A stretch of DNA of 64,000 nt from Bordetella parapertussis (GCA_943328975.2 CALQCC020000004.1:1-64000); one strand, 5' to 3'; shown: positions 55,748 through 64,000, numbered from the stretch's first letter. Program-made: numbers and translations. The notes: generated by a model from the sequence alone, not told the origin.

Positions 55748-56569
55748 ATGCAAAAAACCAAGGATGCGGCAGCGCTGGCGGCCATCGCCAAGCATATGCG
55801 CCGCACGGCGATCGAAATGATCACCGAGGCAAAATCGGGACACCCCGGCGGGTCGCTCTCCATTGCGGAGATTGTCGTAACGATGTTTTTCGATGTTCTA
55901 CGGCACGATCCCGCGAATCCGCAGTGGAAGGATCGCGATAGATTCATCCTTTCCAAAGGCCACTGCTGCCCCATGCTGTACGCGGTGATGGCAGAGTGCG
56001 GGTATTGCCCGAAAGAAACATTGCACACGTTGCGCAAGCTCGGATCGATTTACCAAGGGCATCCGGACGTGCGCTTCTTCCCCGCGTTGGAAGCTTCCAC
56101 CGGCTCGCTGGGTCTGGGCTTGTCGCTCGGCCTGGGCATGGCCTTGGGCGCGAAGCTCGACTCCAGCCCGTCGCGAACTTATGTTGTTCTGGGTGACGGC
56201 GAAATTCAGGAAGGCCAGATCTGGGAAGCGGCTATGTTCGCCTCATTCCACAAACTGGACAACGTGGTCGCGATAGTGGACTACAACAAGATCCAACTGG
56301 ACGGCTTCATTAAAGACATTCTGGATCTGGAGCCGTTAGCGGACAAGTGGCGCAGCTTCGGCTGGCACGTGATCGACCTGGATGGGCACAACATCCCGGC
56401 GCTACAGCAGGCCTTCGCGGAAGCGGCGGCCACCAAGGGCAAGCCGACGTGCATTCTGGCGAACACGATCAAAGGTAAGGGCGTCTCGTTCATGGAGAAC
56501 AACCCGAAATTTCACGGCGCGGCTCCGTCGCCCGCGGAATTTGCACAAGCAATGTTGGAGCTCGCATAA
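55748..56569 (+). CDS. Transketolase, N-terminal (thiamine-diphosphate-binding) subunit
   Basis: A 273-aa half-transketolase. Signatures: AKSGHPGGSLSIAEI, DRFILSKGHCCPMLYAVM, and the ThDP motif GDGEIQEGQIWEAAMFASFH...DYNKIQLDG. Together with the next gene it reconstitutes a split transketolase, which transfers two-carbon ketol units in the pentose phosphate pathway. ATG 55748 is chosen; the frame is open upstream to 55565. Its stop TAA overlaps the ATG of the second subunit (TAATG). Confidence 0.92.
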   Translation: MQKTKDAAALAAIAKHMRRTAIEMITEAKSGHPGGSLSIAEIVVTMFFDVLRHDPANPQWKDRDRFILSKGHCCPMLYAVMAECGYCPKETLHTLRKLGSIYQGHPDVRFFPALEASTGSLGLGLSLGLGMALGAKLDSSPSRTYVVLGDGEIQEGQIWEAAMFASFHKLDNVVAIVDYNKIQLDGFIKDILDLEPLADKWRSFGWHVIDLDGHNIPALQQAFAEAAATKGKPTCILANTIKGKGVSFMENNPKFHGAAPSPAEFAQAMLELA

Positions 56570-57531
56570 TGACGGCTGCACAATACGAATTGAAGTTGGG
56601 TCCAGCTACTCGCGAGGCGTTCGGCAAGGCGTTGGCCGAGTTGGGAAAGAAGAATCCCAACGTAGTGGCGCTGGATGCGGACTTGTCGAAGTCCACCTAT
56701 TCCGCAGGATTTGCGAAGGAATTCCCGGAACGGTTCATCGAATGCGGTATCGCCGAGGCCAACATGGTCGCGATCGGCGCAGGACTGGCGTCGGCTGGAA
56801 AAATTCCGTTTGCATCGAGCTTCTCTGCGTTCGTGCTGAACAAGGGCTTCGAGCAGATGCGCGTGACGGCGGCGTTCCCGAACGTGAACCTGAAGGTAGT
56901 CGGCACGCATAGCGGCATTTCGATTGGCGAAGATGGTCCGTCGCAGATGAGCGTCGAGGATCTTAGCTTGGCGTGTTCGCTGCCTGGCTTCACCGTACTC
57001 TCGCCCGCGGACGAAGTCTCCATGATCAAGTTGATGTTCGCGGCGGCCGAACATGTCGGCCCTATGTTCATTCGCGCGGGGCGGGCCAAGGTACCCGTGA
57101 TCTACGGCGCGGATCAAGAGTTCACCATCGGCAAGGCGATCACGCTGATCGAGGGCTCGGATGTAACGCTGATGGCGACTGGCTTGCTGGTCGCGGAATC
57201 GATTCGTGCCGCGCAGACTCTGGCCGCCGAAGGAATTTCGGCGCGCGTCATCGATTTCCATACGATCAAGCCACTGGATCGCGAAGCCATCGCGAAGGCC
57301 GCGCTTGAGACGGGCGCGCTTGTCGTCGCAGAGGAACACTTGGTCGATGGCGGACTCGGCGTACGCGTGGCGCAGGTTGTCGCGGAAACGAATCCGGCAC
57401 CGATGGAATTTGTTGGCGTACAAAACACGTATGCGGAATCGGCCACACCCGAGCAGTTGCTCGACAAGTACGGCTTGTTGGCTCGCGACGTCGCGGCGGC
57501 GGCGCGGCGCGTTTTGAAGCGCAAGCGCTAA
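56569..57531 (+). CDS. Transketolase, C-terminal (pyrimidine-binding) subunit
   Basis: A 320-aa partner of the upstream half. It has the Pyr domain (VVALDADLSKST..., FIECGIAEANMVAIGAGLA with the catalytic Glu, THSGISIGEDGPSQMSVEDL) and the transketolase C-terminal domain (SDVTLMATGLLVAESIRAA). Its ATG overlaps the upstream stop by one base, so equimolar synthesis is likely. Split transketolases are common outside Enterobacteria; a DXS-like role is unlikely at this length. Confidence 0.92.
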   Translation: MTAAQYELKLGPATREAFGKALAELGKKNPNVVALDADLSKSTYSAGFAKEFPERFIECGIAEANMVAIGAGLASAGKIPFASSFSAFVLNKGFEQMRVTAAFPNVNLKVVGTHSGISIGEDGPSQMSVEDLSLACSLPGFTVLSPADEVSMIKLMFAAAEHVGPMFIRAGRAKVPVIYGADQEFTIGKAITLIEGSDVTLMATGLLVAESIRAAQTLAAEGISARVIDFHTIKPLDREAIAKAALETGALVVAEEHLVDGGLGVRVAQVVAETNPAPMEFVGVQNTYAESATPEQLLDKYGLLARDVAAAARRVLKRKR

Positions 57532-57540
57532 GATCTTCCT

Positions 57541-58158
57541 ATGGCCAAGAAACGCGCGCCCAATGAAGCAGAGGAATTAGCTGCTTTGTGCGCGCAGGCG
57601 CAAGCGACCTTGGCCCGAGCGGGACGGTCCCTGCATGACAACGTTGGTCCACAACTGGCGGGCGCTGGAATGCTGCTTTCTTTAGTAAAGAGCGATTTTC
57701 CGAAAGCGACTCCTGCCGTGGACGACATCCTCGCAGCGCTGGATCAAGCAATGGTGCACGTGCGGGCGCTCAGCCAGGAACTCAATGCGTCCCCTGTTGA
57801 CCGGCTTGGGCTGCAACATGCCCTGCGGCGCTTTTCTACGCAAGATCCGCGGGTGGAAGTAACGTTCTCAGCCACGGCGAAACCATCTCGCGAAGTGGCC
57901 TCCGTTCTCTACGAAGCCGCCGCTGCTGCGATACGAGCCGCTTTGAACGCAGGAGCGAAACGGGTCCGAGTTCGCGTGACCGGCTCGGCTGGAATGCGCG
58001 TGCGAGTAGCGGATGACGGGCGCGTCGCCGGACGGCTACGGGCTCTGGCAATCACGACCAAACTGGCCCAGGCCGCAGGCGCAACAGTGACCATTTCCAC
58101 AATAAAGAGTACAATTGTTTCAATAAGTTATGGCGTTCGACGTTCTGCTGGTAGATGA
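57541..58158 (+). CDS. Miniature soluble histidine-kinase-like protein, degenerate ATPase domain
   Basis: A 205-aa protein with a HisKA_3-like dimerisation segment carrying H32 (AGRSLHDNVGPQLAGAGMLL) and a shortened HATPase region. The N-box that should read EALTNxxxHA is EAAAAAIRAALNAGA with no Asn, G1 is VADDGRV without the following Gly, and the G2 loop is nearly absent. It has no sensor or membrane domain. Its end overlaps the downstream NarL-type regulator by 29 bp. It may bind or dephosphorylate the regulator instead of phosphorylating it. Confidence 0.7.
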   Translation: MAKKRAPNEAEELAALCAQAQATLARAGRSLHDNVGPQLAGAGMLLSLVKSDFPKATPAVDDILAALDQAMVHVRALSQELNASPVDRLGLQHALRRFSTQDPRVEVTFSATAKPSREVASVLYEAAAAAIRAALNAGAKRVRVRVTGSAGMRVRVADDGRVAGRLRALAITTKLAQAAGATVTISTIKSTIVSISYGVRRSAGR

Positions 58159-58804
58159 CCACAAGATCATGCGCGACGGGATCAAAGCGATCCTGGCTCG
58201 CGCGGAAGACTTTCGCGTGGTCGGAGAAGCCGAGAACGGCACCGACGCGGTCCAGTTCGTAAAGCTCCGCCGTCCCCACATGGTGTTGATGGATATCGGC
58301 CTGCCAAACGGGCTGAATGGCGTCGAGACAACGCTGGAAGTCCTGCGGGCGCACCCCGAGTGCAAGGTCGTCATCCTCTCCATGTTCGACGATGAAAATT
58401 CCGTCGTCAGCGCCATCCGTGGTGGTGCGCGCGCGTTCATCCTCAAGCGGGCGTCGGATTCGGATCTTCTCGAAGCCCTGCGCATGGTCGCGGCCGGTGG
58501 CATGTATCTGAGCCCGCAGGTCTCTGATCGCCTGCTCAACCGAATTCAAAAGGGTGACCTGGAATCACGACCGGCCGCAGCCATTCTGGATAGCCTCTCG
58601 CCGCGCGAAGTTCAGGTGCTGCGCTTGGTGGCCGATGGCAAGTCGAGCAAAGAAGTCGCCGTCCTGCTCGACCTGAAGGAACAAACCGTCCGCAGCTATC
58701 GCAAGACGATGATGAAGAAACTCGGCGTGAACAACGTGGCCGGGCTGACGCAACTGGCTCTTTCGACCGGCCTCACCAGCATCGCCAAAGGGCACGCCGA
58801 ATGA
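58130..58804 (+). CDS. NarL/FixJ-family response regulator
   Basis: A 224-aa regulator: receiver with D9-D10 and phospho-acceptor D55 (MVLMDIGLPNGLNG), lysine in AFILKRA, then a LuxR-type HTH (LSPREVQVLRLVADGKSSKEVA...TVRSYRKTMMKKLGV). The receiver loop has two extra residues (GLPNGLNG) compared with most NarL proteins. It overlaps the mini-kinase upstream and the amidohydrolase downstream (ATGA), so the three form one operon. Confidence 0.92.
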   Translation: MAFDVLLVDDHKIMRDGIKAILARAEDFRVVGEAENGTDAVQFVKLRRPHMVLMDIGLPNGLNGVETTLEVLRAHPECKVVILSMFDDENSVVSAIRGGARAFILKRASDSDLLEALRMVAAGGMYLSPQVSDRLLNRIQKGDLESRPAAAILDSLSPREVQVLRLVADGKSSKEVAVLLDLKEQTVRSYRKTMMKKLGVNNVAGLTQLALSTGLTSIAKGHAE

Positions 58805-59706
58805 CGAGGGAGAGAAATTCTCCCTGGGGTCCCATGCGCGTCGTGGATGCGCATGTCCATTTTTTCTCGCACCGATTCTTTACCGCCCTGGTAGCGCAGA
58901 AGCCCGGTCTGACGATGGACGCGGCTCGCGAGCAGCTCGGCTGGGAACTGCCTGCACCGGAGCCTGAGAGCCTCGCGTCACGTTGGGTCGCGGAGTTGGA
59001 TCAACAAGGCGTGGAGGCTGCTGCGATCATCGCCAGTATACCCGGCGATGAAGCGTCCGTAGTGGCCGCGGCGAAAGCGCATCCCGAACGCTTGTTCCCC
59101 TACGCGATGGTGAACCCGAAGTCCCTGCAGTTGGACGCCCTCGCCAACGTGCGCGCCGCGTGTCTGTTCCCTGCGATGCACCTATATTCGATCCAGGACG
59201 AGTGCGTGCGACCTGTGTTTGAGTGGGCCCAGCGCGAAAAGCGTGTGGTCTTCGTGCATTGCGGCCTGCTCAGCGTGGGCGTGCGGCAGAAGTTAGGACT
59301 GGCCTCGCCCTTCGATCTGCGCTTCTCCAATCCGGTGGACCTGCACGCGGTGGCCCTGCGATATCCCGATGTCCCCATCGTGCTGCCGCATTTCGGTGCG
59401 GGCTATTTCCGCGAGGCCTTGATGGTGGCCACTTTGTGTCCGAACATCTACTTCGACACTTCGAGCTCCAATGACTGGACCAAGCTCCAGGTCCCGCCCA
59501 TCAGTGTGCGGGGCGCGCTGCGGCAAGCGCTGAGGGTCATCGGCCCGTCGCGGCTGTTGTTCGGCACCGATTCGTCCTTCTTCCCTCGCGGCTGGCAGCA
59601 GCCTATTTTCGAAGCCCAGGCCAAGGCCTTGGACGAGCTCGATGTCAGTAGTACGGACGCGCAGGCCATCTTCGCCGATAATCTCCTGAGAATTCTCAGC
59701 CGCTAA
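58801..59706 (+). CDS. Amidohydrolase-family metal-dependent hydrolase (Amidohydro_2)
   Basis: A 301-aa TIM-barrel enzyme. Metal-ligand motifs in order: DAHVHFF (HxH), VFVHCG, VLPHFGAGYF and the late Asp in LLFGTDSSFFPRG. This fits the ACMSD/uronate-type decarboxylase or hydrolase branch. The ATG overlaps the response regulator stop, though MRVVDAHVHF (ATG 58834) would be a typical start. The substrate is unknown. Confidence 0.83.
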   Translation: MTRERNSPWGPMRVVDAHVHFFSHRFFTALVAQKPGLTMDAAREQLGWELPAPEPESLASRWVAELDQQGVEAAAIIASIPGDEASVVAAAKAHPERLFPYAMVNPKSLQLDALANVRAACLFPAMHLYSIQDECVRPVFEWAQREKRVVFVHCGLLSVGVRQKLGLASPFDLRFSNPVDLHAVALRYPDVPIVLPHFGAGYFREALMVATLCPNIYFDTSSSNDWTKLQVPPISVRGALRQALRVIGPSRLLFGTDSSFFPRGWQQPIFEAQAKALDELDVSSTDAQAIFADNLLRILSR

Positions 59707-59723
59707 ACCAACGACATTGGCGA

Positions 59724-60254
59724 GTGGCAATCCAATTCCTGCAATCGCGCAAAGCGGTGTTTCAATACCCGTTCGGGGAAGCACCCAGAACCGCTGTGTT
59801 GGTTCCCTGGTTCGCCGAGCCTAGGCTCACGTTCCGCCATCGACCCGCCGTGCGGAGCTTCCCCGGCTGGTCCGACGAAGCAGCCGAGTTCGCTCCAGCA
59901 GCCATCGCCGGCACGCGCGCGCAACTGATGGCGTTGGCGTTCGATGCTCCTCCGGTGACCCACGCTCTGATCGCGCTCACCCGTCCCGGGGAGACATTAC
60001 TAACGGCTAGCGACCGCGAACAGCTGTGGCGCGCATTCCGCGTCCCGATCTTCGAGCAAATCATCGGACCCCGCGGCGAGCGTCGAGCGTCGGAATGCGA
60101 AGCCCACGACGGCCTGCATTTCGAAGCGCCAGCGGACGAATGGAGCGCTTACGCGGTCGACGAAGGCCTCTGCGCCTGCGGCCTGCGTACCCCGCGACTT
60201 TCATCCCCTGTGCCGGTGGAACGCGTCCGCAGCGTCGCGATGTTCGCCCGATAA
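59724..60254 (+). CDS. Hypothetical protein
   Basis: A 176-aa frame starting at GTG 59724, 17 bases after the amidohydrolase. No signal peptide, membrane segment or known domain is seen. The C-terminal third contains HDGLHFEAPADEW and CACGLRTPRL, a CxC that might bind metal. Amino-acid content is normal for a soluble protein. It may be the last gene of the mini-kinase operon. Confidence 0.5.
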   Translation: MAIQFLQSRKAVFQYPFGEAPRTAVLVPWFAEPRLTFRHRPAVRSFPGWSDEAAEFAPAAIAGTRAQLMALAFDAPPVTHALIALTRPGETLLTASDREQLWRAFRVPIFEQIIGPRGERRASECEAHDGLHFEAPADEWSAYAVDEGLCACGLRTPRLSSPVPVERVRSVAMFAR

Positions 60255-60326
60255 GGAGTGACTTCGGTCGAGGCAAAACACATTTCACTCATTTATCCGC
60301 CTGAGCGATGGTAAACTTCAATGAAC

Positions 60327-60413
60327 GGGGCTGTGGCGGAATTGGCAGACGCACCAGATTTAGGTTCTGGCGTTCGAAAGGACGTAAGAGTTCAAGTCTC
60401 TTCAGCCCCACCA
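60327..60413 (+). tRNA. tRNA-Leu (anticodon TAG)
   Basis: Acceptor GGGGCTG/CAGCCCC, D arm with GGCAGAC, anticodon stem CCAGA/TCTGG enclosing loop TTTAGGT (anticodon TAG, reading CUA), a long class II variable arm around 60372-60385, T loop TTCAAGT and an encoded CCA at 60411-60413. Confidence 0.95.
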
Positions 60414-60430
60414 AAATCCTGTCTCGCCGC

Positions 60431-60464
60431 GCGGCTGTAAACTAGCGCCTGCGGCTGTAGACTA
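60431..60464. repeat. Short direct repeat upstream of the oxidase gene
   Basis: GCGGCTGTAAACTA at 60431-60444 is repeated at 60451-60464 with one mismatch, a 20-base period, ending 5 bases before the oxidase ATG. Two copies about two helix turns apart could form a tandem regulator site, or be a simple duplication. Confidence 0.5.
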
Positions 60465-60469
60465 AAGAC

Positions 60470-61066
60470 ATGCCCCTGCTCAGCGACCGTGCTGGCAAAA
60501 CCTCAGAAGTCGTCGTTCTGCCTGCGTCGACGGAAGACCCCGGAAAAGCACCGCCGGGATTGGTGCGCATGGGCCTGTTTCTGGCCTGTGGCTCCATGGC
60601 CGTCTTATTCGGCTCGCTGGTGTTCGCCTACTATTGGCGCAAGACCGAACCGGGGATCTGGGATCAAGCGCCGCTCCCGGGGGCGCTGTGGGTTTCGACG
60701 GCGATCATCCTGGCATCCAGCGTCGTCTTCGAAGCCGGGCGTCGAGCCTACGGCCGCGGGTTGCACGCACTGGCGTCGCGGTTGATTCTAGTCACCGGCA
60801 TTCTAGGACTGGCGTTTCTAGGCTCACAAGTAACCGCGTGGTTGGCGCTGATCGCGCGCGGCGCGTACCTTGCGCAGAACCCCTATAGCGGCTTCTTCTA
60901 CTTGTTCACAGCGCTGCACGCCGCGCATCTTATCGGCGGGCTGGGCGCGCTCGCGTTCGTCACACTCAGCAGCGGACGTCGCCGGGAGATCATTGACGCG
61001 GCCGCCTACTATTGGCACTTCCTCGGCGTGCTGTGGATCGCGTTATTCTTTGTTTTGTCCCACTAG
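60470..61066 (+). CDS. Heme-copper oxidase subunit III
   Basis: A 198-aa membrane protein with about five transmembrane helices and the subunit III signatures ALHAAHLIGG and AAYYWHFLGVLWIALFFVL. It belongs to the short, five-helix form found in bacterial aa3/bo3-type oxidases. Subunits I and II are not in the window, so this is an orphan here. lpxA follows after 19 bases. Confidence 0.85.
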   Translation: MPLLSDRAGKTSEVVVLPASTEDPGKAPPGLVRMGLFLACGSMAVLFGSLVFAYYWRKTEPGIWDQAPLPGALWVSTAIILASSVVFEAGRRAYGRGLHALASRLILVTGILGLAFLGSQVTAWLALIARGAYLAQNPYSGFFYLFTALHAAHLIGGLGALAFVTLSSGRRREIIDAAAYYWHFLGVLWIALFFVLSH

Positions 61067-61085
61067 GCCTTAGCTCACTAACCTC

Positions 61086-61874
61086 ATGCCCATTGACCCT
61101 ACCGCGCAGATTGCGCCTACTGCGACCGTGCATCCCGACGCCATCATCGGCGCGGACGTTGTCATCGGCGACTACGCGATTGTTGAAGAAGACGTTATCA
61201 TCGGCGACGACTGCCAACTGGAGCCGCACGTTTACGTGAAGCGCTGGACTTCACTCGGCGTGCGCAATCGGATTTCGGCCGGGACGGTGCTGGGCACCGA
61301 TCCGCTGGACAAGAATTTCTCCGGCGCGCGGAGCTACCTGTCCATCGGCGACGACAACGTGATCCGCGAGCACTACACGATTTCGCGCGGGACGGCTCCG
61401 GAATCGGAGACGGTTATCGGCGACGGCAACTACATCATGACGTCGGGCCACATCGCCCACAATTGCATCATCGGGAGCCGCACGGTGATTGCGAGCTGCG
61501 CACTCATCGCTGGTTACGTAGAAGTCGAAGATCAAGCTTTCATCTCCGGCGGGGTTGTGGTTCACCAGTATTCAAAGATCGGCCGCCTGGCGATGATCGG
61601 CGGCAACACGCGCGTGAATCTGGATGTCCCGCCGTTTTTCCTCTACACGGATTTCAACGTGACACCGTGCGGATTGAATCTGGTCGGCTTGAAGCGCGCG
61701 GGCTTCACGCACTCGGACGTGCAGGCGTTGAAGACGGCGTACAAGTTGCTCTACCGCTCGGGCCTGAAACTGGAAGACGCGCTGACGCAGATTGAAGCGG
61801 TGGTACCAACCGAGCATACGAAGCATCTGGTGGAATTCATCCGCTCCAGCAAGCGCGGTATCTGCCGCGAGTAG
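61086..61874 (+). CDS. lpxA: Acyl-ACP--UDP-N-acetylglucosamine O-acyltransferase LpxA
   Basis: LpxA catalyses the first step of lipid A synthesis in the cytoplasm. The 262-aa protein is a left-handed beta-helix of hexapeptide repeats (residues 5-190: VHPDAIIGADVVIGDYAIV, VIGDGNYIMTSGHIAHNCII with the catalytic-type His of MTSGHIAHNC), then a helical tail (NLVGLKRAGFTHSDVQALKT). Length is normal. Its stop lies 3 bases from the convergent ppk stop. Confidence 0.95.
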   Translation: MPIDPTAQIAPTATVHPDAIIGADVVIGDYAIVEEDVIIGDDCQLEPHVYVKRWTSLGVRNRISAGTVLGTDPLDKNFSGARSYLSIGDDNVIREHYTISRGTAPESETVIGDGNYIMTSGHIAHNCIIGSRTVIASCALIAGYVEVEDQAFISGGVVVHQYSKIGRLAMIGGNTRVNLDVPPFFLYTDFNVTPCGLNLVGLKRAGFTHSDVQALKTAYKLLYRSGLKLEDALTQIEAVVPTEHTKHLVEFIRSSKRGICRE

Positions 61875-61877
61875 CAT

Positions 61878-63968
61878 CTACAGCCCCATGAAGTGGGCCT
61901 GGCTGTTCAGCAACGGACTGGTGCCGGCTTCCGGTTTGCGATAGGAGCCATCCGGCTGCATATAGTTGGCGTTCCTCGTATCCGCTAAGTACGTGCCCAA
62001 AATATCGCCCCTCACCCGAGCGACCAGTTTACGATCTTCCACCGGGAACAGAACCTCCACGCGGCGATCCAGATTGCGCCCCATCATGTCGGCACTGCCC
62101 AGGTAGATCTGTTCCTGACCGCCATTGCGGAAGTAGTACACGCGACTGTGCTCGAGGAACCTACCGACGATGCTGGTCACGCGGATGTTCGAGCTCACGC
62201 CTTCCACACCAGGACGCAGACAGCACAGCCCCCGCACCAGAAGATTCACCTTCACCCCAGCCTGAGACGCCTCATACAGCAAACGGATCATCGCCGGATC
62301 TTCCAGCGAATTCATTTTGAAGATCAAATGTGCGGGTTCACCTCGTTGCGCGAAGCCGATTTCCCGGCGGATCAGCGACTCGATACCAGGGCGCAGACTT
62401 CGCGGCGCCACTAGCAGCTTGCGAAATTCGCGCTTGCCTGAATACGCCGTCACGTAGTTGAACAGGTCGGAGACGTCGGCACCGATTTCTTCATCCGCCG
62501 TCATCAGGCTCAGATCCGTGTACAAACGCGAGGTGACCTGGTTGTAATTGCCGGTACCCAAGTGGACGTAACGCCGGATCTTTTCGCCTTCACGGCGCAC
62601 CACCAGCGCGACCTTCGAATGCACCTTGAGCCCCACCAGTCCGTAGACCACATGCACACCAGCCGATTCCAGCGCTCGCGCCCATTCAATATTGCTCTCT
62701 TCGTCGAACCGAGCCTTCAACTCCACCAGCACCGCCACCTGCTTGCCGTGTTCGACGGCGGTCAGCAAATGCTCGACGATGGGCGAGTTGCGACCCACGC
62801 GGTACAGCATGATCTTAATGGCGAGAACATCCGGGTCTGTCGCCGCGTGGCGCAGAAAATCCGGGACCGGTTGAAACGAATCGAAAGGATGATGCAGCAG
62901 GATGTCCTGCTTGCGAATCGAGGCGAAGACATCTTCGCCCTCTTTGAAACGCAGGGCGCGTGGGATCTGCGGGTGAAATGGCGGATCCTTCAGCGAAGGC
63001 CGGTCCAGCGACATAAGCTGCTTCGCCCGGCTCAAGTCCAGCGGGCCTTCCACGTAGTAGACGTCGCGCTGGTGGAGTTCCAGATTCTCCAGCAACACGT
63101 CGAGCAGATCGCGTGGAATGTCCTTCAAGACCTGGATCTGTACAACGTCGCGGAAGCGCCGCTGCCAAACAGCTTCCTCGATGGTCTCGAGCAGATCGTC
63201 GCTCTCCAACTCCTGAATCTCGTACTCGGCGTCACGTGTCACGCGGAACGGATGCGCCTCAACAATGTCCAACCCTGGGAACAACGATTGAAGATTGGCC
63301 CGCACCAATTGTTCCAGCCAGACAAAGGTCTGCTTGGGCTCCACCGGGCTGCCGCGCTGCACCGCACTTACCAAGGCGGGAAACGTATCAGGTATCTTCA
63401 CACGCGCAAAGCGCCGAGCCCCAGCCGCATCGCGAACGATCACGGCCAAATTCAAACTCAAATTCGAGATATGCGGAAAGGGATGCCCGGGGTCAAACGC
63501 CAGCGGCGTAAGCACCGGATAGACGACGTCATGGAAATAAGTATCGAGGGAATCCCGCTCCGCTTCCGTGAGGTTACGATATTCGCGGATATCCACTCCA
63601 GCTTGTCCGAGCTCTAGATCGAGTTCGCGCCACACCGCGTAAGCCTCAGTCAACAGCTTGCGAAGTTCATTGCCGATCCGTTCCAGGTGCTCCGTCGCGG
63701 AAGGGTCGTTCTTGCTGGAATCGACCTTCTGATTGAGCAGCGCGACGCGGACCATGAAAAATTCGTCCAGATTGGAGAACAGTATGGAGAGGAACTTGAC
63801 GCGCTCTAATAATGGATTACGCACATCCCGCGCCTCGCCTAACACGCGGCGCTGAAATGCCAGCAGGCTCATCTCGCGATCGAGGTACAAACTGGGATGA
63901 TCCAGCGGCAGTGGCGCGGCTGACGCGCGTTCGGGGGCCGCGTCCGAGTTTTGGGCAACAGTTGCCAT
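61878..63968 (-). CDS. ppk1: Polyphosphate kinase Ppk1
   Basis: Ppk1 reversibly makes long-chain polyphosphate from ATP. Blocks in order: N-domain LDREMSLLAFQRRVLGEA with FLSILFSNLDEFFMVRV, head domain, then the catalytic core with VELKARFDEESNIEWARALE, the phospho-His motif GLKVHSKVALV and RYVHLGTGNYNQVTS around residues 435-460, and the second HKD-like half near the C-terminus (RRVEVLFPVED). About 696 aa, normal length. ATG 63968 (MATVAQ) is chosen over ATG 63977. No ppx or phoU is nearby. Confidence 0.94.
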   Translation of the reverse strand: MATVAQNSDAAPERASAAPLPLDHPSLYLDREMSLLAFQRRVLGEARDVRNPLLERVKFLSILFSNLDEFFMVRVALLNQKVDSSKNDPSATEHLERIGNELRKLLTEAYAVWRELDLELGQAGVDIREYRNLTEAERDSLDTYFHDVVYPVLTPLAFDPGHPFPHISNLSLNLAVIVRDAAGARRFARVKIPDTFPALVSAVQRGSPVEPKQTFVWLEQLVRANLQSLFPGLDIVEAHPFRVTRDAEYEIQELESDDLLETIEEAVWQRRFRDVVQIQVLKDIPRDLLDVLLENLELHQRDVYYVEGPLDLSRAKQLMSLDRPSLKDPPFHPQIPRALRFKEGEDVFASIRKQDILLHHPFDSFQPVPDFLRHAATDPDVLAIKIMLYRVGRNSPIVEHLLTAVEHGKQVAVLVELKARFDEESNIEWARALESAGVHVVYGLVGLKVHSKVALVVRREGEKIRRYVHLGTGNYNQVTSRLYTDLSLMTADEEIGADVSDLFNYVTAYSGKREFRKLLVAPRSLRPGIESLIRREIGFAQRGEPAHLIFKMNSLEDPAMIRLLYEASQAGVKVNLLVRGLCCLRPGVEGVSSNIRVTSIVGRFLEHSRVYYFRNGGQEQIYLGSADMMGRNLDRRVEVLFPVEDRKLVARVRGDILGTYLADTRNANYMQPDGSYRKPEAGTSPLLNSQAHFMGL

Positions 63969-64000
63969 GTATCCCACAGCTTACCCGTTTTGGCCAGGGC

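Noticed and set aside
62562-63617. 351-codon plus-strand frame across ppk1
   Set aside because: Antisense shadow of a well-conserved kinase; its His-rich composition is typical of such shadows.
1-64000. CRISPR array, prophage, toxin-antitoxin or restriction system
   Set aside because: No regularly spaced short repeats, cas-like genes, phage structural genes or paired toxin-antitoxin frames were seen. The nuclease-like gene at 8691 has no methyltransferase partner.

Overview
The window reads as a chromosomal segment of a Gram-negative, GC-rich soil acidobacterium, most likely of the Bryobacterales/Solibacter group. Four things support this. The 905-aa secreted protein at 42961-45678 ends in what looks like the Solibacter-type C-terminal domain (TIGR03437). 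There is an Oar-like 1200-aa TonB receptor with an N-terminal carboxypeptidase-regulatory domain, and a tandem array of three large secreted carboxypeptidase-regulatory-like proteins. LpxA and several beta-barrel proteins imply an outer membrane. The placement rests on recognition of families; no database search was run.

Layout. 1-2524: IS21-family element (istA-istB), cut by the window start, inserted in the 3' part of nirB. 2281-8386 (minus): nitrate-assimilation operon of a fused DmsB-DmsC-type electron-transfer/membrane subunit, a NasA-type nitrate reductase and the IS-truncated nirB, all with ATGA overlaps. 8691-9209: PD-(D/E)xK nuclease-like protein. 9297-18184 (minus): a complete chemotaxis operon, mcp-cheW-mcp-(54-aa ORF)-cheA-cheR-cheD-cheY-cheX-cheB. 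18358-22884: two outer-membrane proteins. 22947-25365: ahcY facing a divergent ArsR-methyltransferase (SahR-like) gene across an inverted repeat. 25445-31322: exported and beta-barrel proteins, a sugar isomerase-like enzyme and PilT. 31343: tRNA-Arg. 32689-34672: NarX/NarL-type two-component pair. 34662-39818: a small surface-glycan cluster (methyltransferase, epimerase, DegT aminotransferase, GT2-membrane fusion). 39876-45937: a lipoprotein, an exported protein, comM and a duplicated 3' end of comM that brackets a large secreted LamG/FG-GAP protein. 46042-48473: hybrid PAS kinase-receiver and a zinc-ribbon protein. 48492-49361: class IV aminotransferase. 49396-54162: the three-paralog array. 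54205-57531: GNAT-like protein head to head with a split transketolase. 57541-60254: miniature degenerate kinase, NarL regulator, amidohydrolase and an unknown protein. 60327: tRNA-Leu. 60470-63968: cytochrome oxidase subunit III, LpxA and polyphosphate kinase.

How the genes work together. The nitrate operon should take nitrate to nitrite with electrons from membrane quinol, then to ammonium with NirB, but the IS has removed the end of NirB and separated it from any downstream nirD. The chemotaxis operon encodes a full signalling array with adaptation enzymes but no motor genes, so its output is not visible here. ahcY and its neighbour form a plausible S-adenosylhomocysteine-sensing circuit.

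The observations most worth checking are: the 171-bp comM 3'-end duplication with a 43-bp identical core; a G8 tract that throws an MCP out of the frame encoding a typical MCP tail; the SahR-like/ahcY operator; the quinol-linked NasA/DmsBC hybrid with an IS-disrupted nirB; and two histidine kinases whose ATP-binding N-box is lost. No CRISPR array, rRNA, prophage or obvious defence system was seen.
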